Shown here: positions 58,968 to 64,000 of the stretch, piece after piece
Position numbering within the stretch: the stretch's first letter is position 1
Layout of the letters: the number at the start of each line of letters is the position of its first letter
Assembly: GCF_028682395.1 (NCBI RefSeq)
Contig: NZ_JANHLC010000008.1
Location: 186,001-250,000, forward strand
Source: Pseudomonas putida
GTDB lineage: Bacteria > Pseudomonadota > Gammaproteobacteria > Pseudomonadales > Pseudomonadaceae
Length of the DNA stretch: 64,000 nt
Reading direction: 5' to 3'
Translations under genes and position numbers: made by a program
Notes under the pieces: generated by a model
Databases searched by the model: none
What the model saw: the letters and a program-made list of their open reading frames with translations, nothing else
What the model was told of the DNA's origin: nothing

Positions 58968-61418
58968 ATGCACTTTTCAGCACTCAATTCGCCTTATGCC
59001 CACAGCATTCTGGCGCTCGCCATTTGCCTGGCCTGTGGCAGTGCCGTTGCCGTCGAGCGCACGGGCACCCTGGCCAGCAGTGAGACGGCGCCCGTCCGGA
59101 CATTCGCCATTGCCCGCCAGCCCCTGGGCGATGCCCTCGATCAATTGAGTGTGCAGAGCGGGCTGCAGATCGCCTATTCATCCAATATGGCCCAAGGCCT
59201 TGAATCCCCGGGCGTCAGCGGCCAGATGAGCACCGAACAGGCATTGACCCAACTGCTGCGGGGCACCGCGCTGAGCTTCGAGCGCAACGGCCCCAACGCC
59301 GTCATGCTCACGCTCAAGCCCGAGGAGACAGGTTCCGCAGACACCCTGGAGCTGGGTGCCACCACTGTCATCAGCAACCAGTTGGGGACCGTGACCGAGG
59401 GCACCGGCTCCTACTCGCCGGGCACCCTGGCCACGGCCACGCGCCTGGTGCTCAAGCCCCGGGAAACGCCGCAATCGATCAGCGTCGTCACCCGTCAGCA
59501 CATGGATGATTTCGCGCTCGATAACGTCGACGACGTGATGCGCCACACCCCGGGGATTACCGTATCGGCCTACGACACCGACCGGACGAACTACTACTCC
59601 CGGGGCTTCTCGATCAACAACTTCCAGTACGACGGCATCCCCTCCGCCGTCCGCAACGTGGCCTATTCGGCGGGCAACACCTTGAGCGACATGGCCATCT
59701 ATGACCGTGTCGAGGTGCTCAAGGGCGCTTCCGGCCTGCTCAGCGGCGCAGGTTCGTTGGGAGGCACCATCAACCTGGTCCGCAAGAAACCCACCGCCGA
59801 AGCGCTCGGCCATATCACTGCCGCCGCAGGCACCTGGGACAACTACCGCACGGAGGTCGACCTCAGCGGGCCGCTGACCGAAACCGGCAATGTGCGCGGG
59901 CGGGCGGTGACGGCCTATCAGGACAGCCGCTCGTACATCGACCGCTACTCCAACAAAAGCTCGGTGTTCTACGGCATCCTCGAATTCGACCTGTCGCCCG
60001 ATACCTTGCTGACCGTGGGCGCCGACTATCAGGACAACAAGCCCAAGGGCTCCACCTGGTCCGGCAGTTTCCCGTTGTTCAACTCGGCGGGCGAACTCAA
60101 CAGCGCCAAGCGCTCATTCAGCAACGCCACCGACTGGAGCAGTTGGCAGCAGTACACCCGGACCCTGTTCGCCACCCTGGAGCAGGAGCTCGGCGATGGC
60201 TGGGTGACCAAGCTGCAACTCGACCACAAGCTCAATGGCTACGATGCCCAGATGGGGGCTATCCAGTTCTATTGGCCGGCTCAGGATGGCAGCGCCGAAA
60301 TCAACGCCCAGCGCTACAAGGGCGAAACCACCAGCGACTCGGCCGACCTCTATATCAGCGGGCCATTCGACTTCCTGGGCCGCGAGCATGAGTTGGTGGT
60401 CGGCGGTTCGATCAGCACCGCACACTGGAAGGGCAAGGGCTACTGGGACGAAACCTTCCCGGTGCCCAACCTTGTCGACTACTTCAACTGGCACGGCAAC
60501 CTGCCCAAGCCGGACTGGGGCATGGCCTCGCAAGTCACCGACGACACCATCCGCCAGACCGGCATGTACCTGACCACCCGCCTGAACATCACCGATGATC
60601 TGAACATCATTCTGGGCGGTCGCGTGGTGGACTACACGCTGACCGGCACCACCGATACCTACCGCGAAACCGGACGTTTTATTCCCTACGCCGGCGCCCT
60701 CTATGACCTGACCGAGAACCTGACGGCCTATGTCAGCTACACCGACGTGTTCATGCCCCAGGAAAGCTACAACCTGGATCGCGACAGTAAGCTGATCGAC
60801 CCCGACGAAGGCGAAAACTATGAGGTGGGCCTCAAGGGCGAGTATTTCGACGGCCGCCTGAATGCCAGCCTGGCGTACTTTGAGGTCAAGGAAAGCAACC
60901 GCTCCCTCCCCGACGACGCCTACAACAACCAGACACCCCGACCTGACAACTTCGCCTTCAAGGGCACCAACGCGAGAACCAAGGGCTATGAATTCGAGGT
61001 GTCCGGCGAGCTGAGCCCTGGCTGGCAGTTGCAGGGCGGCTATACCCACAAAGTGGTGCGCGACGACACCGGCAAAAAGATCTCGACCTTCGAGCCCGAG
61101 GATCAGGTCAGCGTGTTTACCATCTACAAACTCAAGGGCGACCTGGACAAGGTCTCCATCGGCGGCGGTGTACGCTGGCAGAACACGGTCTGGCAGAACA
61201 TCTACAACAGCCGCAAGGACGCCTACGAAGACTTTTCACAGGAGTCCTACTGGGTGGTGGACTTGATGACCCGCTACCAGTTCACCGAAAACCTGTCGAC
61301 CACGCTGAACGTCAACAACATCTTCGACAAGTCCTACTACACCAATGTCGGGTTCTACAATTCCGCGATCTACGGCACCCCAAGACACTTGATGGTGACC
61401 ACGCGCTGGGACTTCTGA
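58968..61418 (+). CDS. TonB-dependent siderophore receptor with STN domain, second cassette
   Basis: The 816-residue start is the ATG at 58968; an earlier frame start would only add leader residues. After a signal peptide (MHFSALNSPYAHSILALAIC) there is an STN domain (FAIARQPLGDALDQLSVQSG), the plug (RETPQSISVVTRQHM) and a 22-strand barrel with terminal aromatic RWDF. It is the same length as the first receptor and shares the plug sequence style, so the two are paralogues with probably different ligands. Confidence 0.92.
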   Translation: MHFSALNSPYAHSILALAICLACGSAVAVERTGTLASSETAPVRTFAIARQPLGDALDQLSVQSGLQIAYSSNMAQGLESPGVSGQMSTEQALTQLLRGTALSFERNGPNAVMLTLKPEETGSADTLELGATTVISNQLGTVTEGTGSYSPGTLATATRLVLKPRETPQSISVVTRQHMDDFALDNVDDVMRHTPGITVSAYDTDRTNYYSRGFSINNFQYDGIPSAVRNVAYSAGNTLSDMAIYDRVEVLKGASGLLSGAGSLGGTINLVRKKPTAEALGHITAAAGTWDNYRTEVDLSGPLTETGNVRGRAVTAYQDSRSYIDRYSNKSSVFYGILEFDLSPDTLLTVGADYQDNKPKGSTWSGSFPLFNSAGELNSAKRSFSNATDWSSWQQYTRTLFATLEQELGDGWVTKLQLDHKLNGYDAQMGAIQFYWPAQDGSAEINAQRYKGETTSDSADLYISGPFDFLGREHELVVGGSISTAHWKGKGYWDETFPVPNLVDYFNWHGNLPKPDWGMASQVTDDTIRQTGMYLTTRLNITDDLNIILGGRVVDYTLTGTTDTYRETGRFIPYAGALYDLTENLTAYVSYTDVFMPQESYNLDRDSKLIDPDEGENYEVGLKGEYFDGRLNASLAYFEVKESNRSLPDDAYNNQTPRPDNFAFKGTNARTKGYEFEVSGELSPGWQLQGGYTHKVVRDDTGKKISTFEPEDQVSVFTIYKLKGDLDKVSIGGGVRWQNTVWQNIYNSRKDAYEDFSQESYWVVDLMTRYQFTENLSTTLNVNNIFDKSYYTNVGFYNSAIYGTPRHLMVTTRWDF

Positions 61419-61449
61419 GACACGCCCCCCTGCCCCGCCGATGGTCGCA

Positions 61450-61484
61450 CGCTCCCCGGGAAAGCCCGGCTTTCACAGGGAGCG
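61450..61484. terminator. Convergent hairpin between the receptor and coiled-coil genes
   Basis: Outer stem CGCTCCC/GGGAGCG (61450-61456 with 61478-61484) and inner stem GAAAGC/GCTTTC (61460-61465 with 61469-61474). It lies between two convergent stop codons. Confidence 0.65.
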
Positions 61485-61497
61485 CTGCGGTGTCGGC

Positions 61498-62016
61498 CTA
61501 CTTAACCTTGCGGCTCAGGTCATCCAGGCTGCGCTTGAGGTTCTGCAGTTCGCGGTCCTGATCGCTGACCGTACGCTTGAGGCTCGACAGCTCGCTGGAA
61601 CTTGAACTGGAACCGCTGCTGCGCTTGAGCTCCTCAACCTGTTTGCGCAGGTTGCCAATCTCGCCCTGCTGGTCCTTGACCGTGCGCTTGAGGTCGGACA
61701 GCTCGCCGCTGCTCACACTCGAACTGGTGTTGCGTTTGAGGTCCGCGAGCTGGCGTGCCTGCTCATCCTTGCTGCGTTGCAGGCCATCGAGCGTTGCCTG
61801 CATTTTCTTCAGGTCATCCACGTCGAAACCACTGCTGCGCAGCGTATATCGGCCACCGGGTTCGAGGTGGGTCACCGCCACATTGTCATAGGAGCTGGCG
61901 CTCATGTTGCTGACCTCAATATCGGCCAGCGCCGATCCACAGACCAACATCGTGCCCAGCATCAACGCAGGCAGGCAAGGCATGGAAACGACACGGGAGC
62001 GGTTACGGCTGGACAT
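61498..62016 (-). CDS. Secreted coiled-coil protein with serine-rich linkers
   Basis: The 172-residue start is the ATG at 62016 (MSSRNRSRVVSMPCLPALML); the signal peptide probably ends GSALA near residue 32. From about residue 70 onward the protein is a charged coiled coil in which units of LKRTV-type heptads are separated by serine-rich stretches (NTSSSVSSGELSDLKRTV and SSGSSSSSSELSSLKRTV). No family is recognised. It is convergent with the receptor and upstream of nothing obvious; the sulfatase lies to its right on the same strand, with a terminator between. Confidence 0.72.
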   Translation of the reverse strand: MSSRNRSRVVSMPCLPALMLGTMLVCGSALADIEVSNMSASSYDNVAVTHLEPGGRYTLRSSGFDVDDLKKMQATLDGLQRSKDEQARQLADLKRNTSSSVSSGELSDLKRTVKDQQGEIGNLRKQVEELKRSSGSSSSSSELSSLKRTVSDQDRELQNLKRSLDDLSRKVK

Positions 62017-62144
62017 CACTTGAATTCCTTGTGCGCGCCAGGATGGCACATCGCTATGACTTGGCTTTAGACACTTTGTTCCCGGGGTCCTTGCACGCAG
62101 GACCGGGGAGAGGGAGCGCGCCCGTGCCGATTCGACGGCCGGGC

Positions 62145-62182
62145 CAAAACAAAAAGCCCCGGCTCAGGCAAACCGGGGCTTT
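62145..62182 (-). terminator. Intrinsic terminator of the arylsulfatase gene
   Basis: On the minus strand the 10-bp stem AAAGCCCCGG/CCGGGGCTTT (62153-62182) is followed by a T-rich run (TTTTTGTTTT). It lies 30 bp past the sulfatase stop, and closes that gene off from the coiled-coil gene. Confidence 0.88.
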
Positions 62183-62211
62183 CGAAGGTGCCAGCCAGCC
62201 TGCTCAGCGGC

Positions 62212-63891
62212 CTACTTGAAGCAGTACTCGTAGAGGCACGTCTGGAAGCCGTACTTCAATTCGAACTCGCCTTCCAGCACGTTGTTCTCCTTGACGTACT
62301 GCTCCCACGCCACCTGCATTTCCTGGAGCTTGGCCGGCTCGCGGTGGGCCAGGTTGCGGCTTTCAGTCGGGTCGTCCTTGAGGTTGAACAGACGCCAGGC
62401 GGAATCACCGTAGGGTTGATTCACCCAACTGATTTTCCAGTCGCCCTTGCGCAACGCCTTGCGCCCGAACAGCTCCCAGCCGATCTGGCGCTCCCCCATG
62501 GCCTGCCCTTCCAGCAGGGGCAGCATGCTTTTGCCCGCGATGGTCTGAACCGGCCGGCCCTGGAAAGTCTTGCCCAGGGGCGGTACAGCGGCCAGGTCGA
62601 GCAGCGTCGGCATCAGGTCCATTACATGGACCACATCGTCGCGCCGGGTGCCTTGCAGATGAGCCTCTTTGAGCATCCTGGCGCTGATGATGGCCGGCGC
62701 ACGGATCCCGCCTTCGGTGACAAAGCCCTTGAACAGCGGATAGGGCGTCGAGCTGACCTGGGCCCATTGCGCGCCATAGTCGGCATACGAACCTTTGTGG
62801 CCGAGGTTTTTCAGGCTGTTGTCAAAGTCGCGGGCGAGCCATGCCTTGTTGCCCGGCAAGTCCACCGGGCTGTTGCCATCGGCACCGTTGTCGGAGATGA
62901 AAACGATAAAGGTGTTGTCCAGCTTGCCCTGGTCTTCCAGGTACTTGAGCAGGCGCCCGATATGGAAGTCCATGTTGGACACCATTGCCGCGTAGATTTC
63001 CATATTGCGCGCTTCGCGCTCGCGCTGTTGCGGGCTCAACTGCTCCCAGCGCGGAAGTCCTTTGGCCATGGGCGTGTTCGCTTGCGTATCGGCACTGACG
63101 ATGCCGAGCGCCTTCTGGCGTTCCAGGCGTGCCGCGCGGATCTGCTCGTAGCCGCCGTCGTAGCGCCCCTTGTACTTGTCCAGCCACTCATCCGGCGCAT
63201 GCAGCGGCCAGTGGGGCGCGGTATAGGAAAGCATGGCCATAAAGGGCTTATCGCTACCCTTGTCGGCTTCCAGGTAACTGATCAGGCGATCAGTATAGAA
63301 CTCGCTCGAATAGAACCCCTTGGGCACCTCGACCTGCTTGCCGTCTTCACGGTAGATGGCCTTGGGGTCAGCCGCGATAATAGCGTGCTGGTCATCGAAG
63401 TGACTGGCCCCACCCTGGACCAGAATAAACGAACGCTCGAAGCCCCGGGCCTTCGGGCTGGTCTCCTCGGTCCGGCCCAGGTGCCACTTGCCTGTGGTGT
63501 AGGTGTGGTAGCCCGCCTCCTTGAGTACCTGGGCCACCGTCACCATGCGGTCGTTGAGAAAGCCTTCATAACCTGGCTGGCCCTGTTGGAACGGTTGCAG
63601 CAGCTCACCCATATTGCCCAATCCCGCGACATGGCTATCGGCCCCCGAGAGCAGCATCGCCCGTGTCGGCGAGCACACCGGCGCGGTGTGGAAGTTAGTC
63701 AACTGCATGCCCTGAGTGGCCAGGGAATCGATATTCGGCGTATCGATCTCGCCGCCATAGCTGCCCAGGTCGCTGTAGCCCAGGTCGTCGGCAACGATAA
63801 TCAGAAAGTTGGGACGCTCGTCCGCGGCCATGGCCCCATGGCAGACAGAACCGAGCAGTAGGCTCAGCCAGAGCTTCTTTATCCAGGTCAT
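62212..63891 (-). CDS. Exported arylsulfatase (formylglycine cysteine type)
   Basis: The 559-residue start is the ATG at 63891. A Sec signal peptide (MTWIKKLWLSLLLGSVCHGA, cut near residue 22) precedes a sulfatase domain. The metal-binding segment is IIVADDLGYSDLGSYGG, and the active-site motif CSPTRA has Cys73, which must be converted to formylglycine. The metal-binding tail SDNGADGNS and the later GGIRAP motif are also present. It hydrolyses sulfate esters for sulfur scavenging. The upstream 109 bp to the window end contain the likely promoter but no site I can name. P. aeruginosa AtsA is cytosolic, so export is a difference. Confidence 0.9.
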   Translation of the reverse strand: MTWIKKLWLSLLLGSVCHGAMAADERPNFLIIVADDLGYSDLGSYGGEIDTPNIDSLATQGMQLTNFHTAPVCSPTRAMLLSGADSHVAGLGNMGELLQPFQQGQPGYEGFLNDRMVTVAQVLKEAGYHTYTTGKWHLGRTEETSPKARGFERSFILVQGGASHFDDQHAIIAADPKAIYREDGKQVEVPKGFYSSEFYTDRLISYLEADKGSDKPFMAMLSYTAPHWPLHAPDEWLDKYKGRYDGGYEQIRAARLERQKALGIVSADTQANTPMAKGLPRWEQLSPQQREREARNMEIYAAMVSNMDFHIGRLLKYLEDQGKLDNTFIVFISDNGADGNSPVDLPGNKAWLARDFDNSLKNLGHKGSYADYGAQWAQVSSTPYPLFKGFVTEGGIRAPAIISARMLKEAHLQGTRRDDVVHVMDLMPTLLDLAAVPPLGKTFQGRPVQTIAGKSMLPLLEGQAMGERQIGWELFGRKALRKGDWKISWVNQPYGDSAWRLFNLKDDPTESRNLAHREPAKLQEMQVAWEQYVKENNVLEGEFELKYGFQTCLYEYCFK

Positions 63892-64000
63892 CGTGTGGCA
63901 CCTCTTCGTTATTTTTATGGGTCGAGGTACCAGTATGTGGAGCCTGCCGCCGACGCCGATAACGCGAGAGCGCAAGTGCTTATCCATGCGCGCCATTCTT

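Noticed and set aside
62188..63861. Plus-strand open frame of 557 codons opposite the arylsulfatase
   Set aside because: The sulfatase frame has a signal peptide and active-site motif; the antisense frame has neither start context nor recognisable domain.
1..64000. CRISPR arrays, complete insertion sequences, rRNA operons or prophage
   Set aside because: No regularly spaced repeats, transposase frames, rRNA segments or phage structural genes were seen; the only mobile trace is the integrase stub at 48453.

Overview
The window is about 64 kb of GC-rich chromosome from a Pseudomonas of the fluorescens/putida lineage. The evidence is the gene order (yhdP-rng-maf-mreDCB facing gatCAB; hpt facing upp-uraA; murI-moeB-prmC-prfA-hemA facing a TPR lipoprotein gene, lolB-ispE-tRNA-Gln-prs-rplY-pth-ychF), the protein sequences, and the abundance of ECF sigma/FecR/TonB-receptor cassettes. 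The assignment rests on recalled gene order and sequence style; no search was run.

Layout. 1-8.1 kb: a leftward cell-envelope block (mreB, mreC, mreD, maf, rng, yhdP; yhdP runs off the left edge). 8.2-11.4 kb: gatCAB for Gln-tRNA formation. 11.5-14.9 kb: small accessory genes (RlpA-like lipoprotein, Na/Ca exchanger, AhpD/CMD-fold protein, AEC transporter, WbuC cupin). 14.9-17.5 kb: purine and pyrimidine salvage (hpt; upp-uraA behind an intrinsic-terminator leader). 17.6-29.5 kb: a light/UV-response neighbourhood: hemH and an epimerase gene lie divergent from a renalase-like oxidoreductase, followed by a tightly overlapping ybgA-litR-phrB-NTF2-SDR-FAD enzyme-DUF1365-cfa-DUF2878 run. Three copies of a TGTACA-N12-TGTACA type operator sit at its promoters. 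29.5-35.2 kb: ykgJ-like gene, pagL, and the murI/moeB/prmC/prfA/hemA operon. 35.4-42.3 kb: housekeeping genes; tRNA-Gln has its own near-consensus promoter inside ispE, and a 136-bp near-palindrome lies between rplY and pth.

42.6-46.7 kb: a leftward fecI-fecR-TonB receptor iron-uptake cassette, then an Fsr-like MFS exporter. 48.2-50.1 kb: tRNA-Met followed by a truncated integrase N-terminus and a lower-GC Fic gene, which looks like an island scar. 50.2-56.5 kb: a catabolic cluster (porin, flavin reductase, StyA-like monooxygenase, SDR, DLH-SnoaL fusion, divergent AraC regulator) whose content and order match the iifABCDE/iifR indole-oxidation cluster described in Acinetobacter. 56.5-61.4 kb: an orphan TetR gene and a second ECF sigma/FecR/TonB receptor cassette with a Fur-box-like dyad. 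61.5-63.9 kb: a secreted serine-linked coiled-coil protein and an exported arylsulfatase.

The most interesting material is the LitR-type operator set and the light-responsive lipid/DNA-repair operon, the dual-use 3' end of ispE, the palindromic element before pth, the upp leader, and the iif-like cluster.
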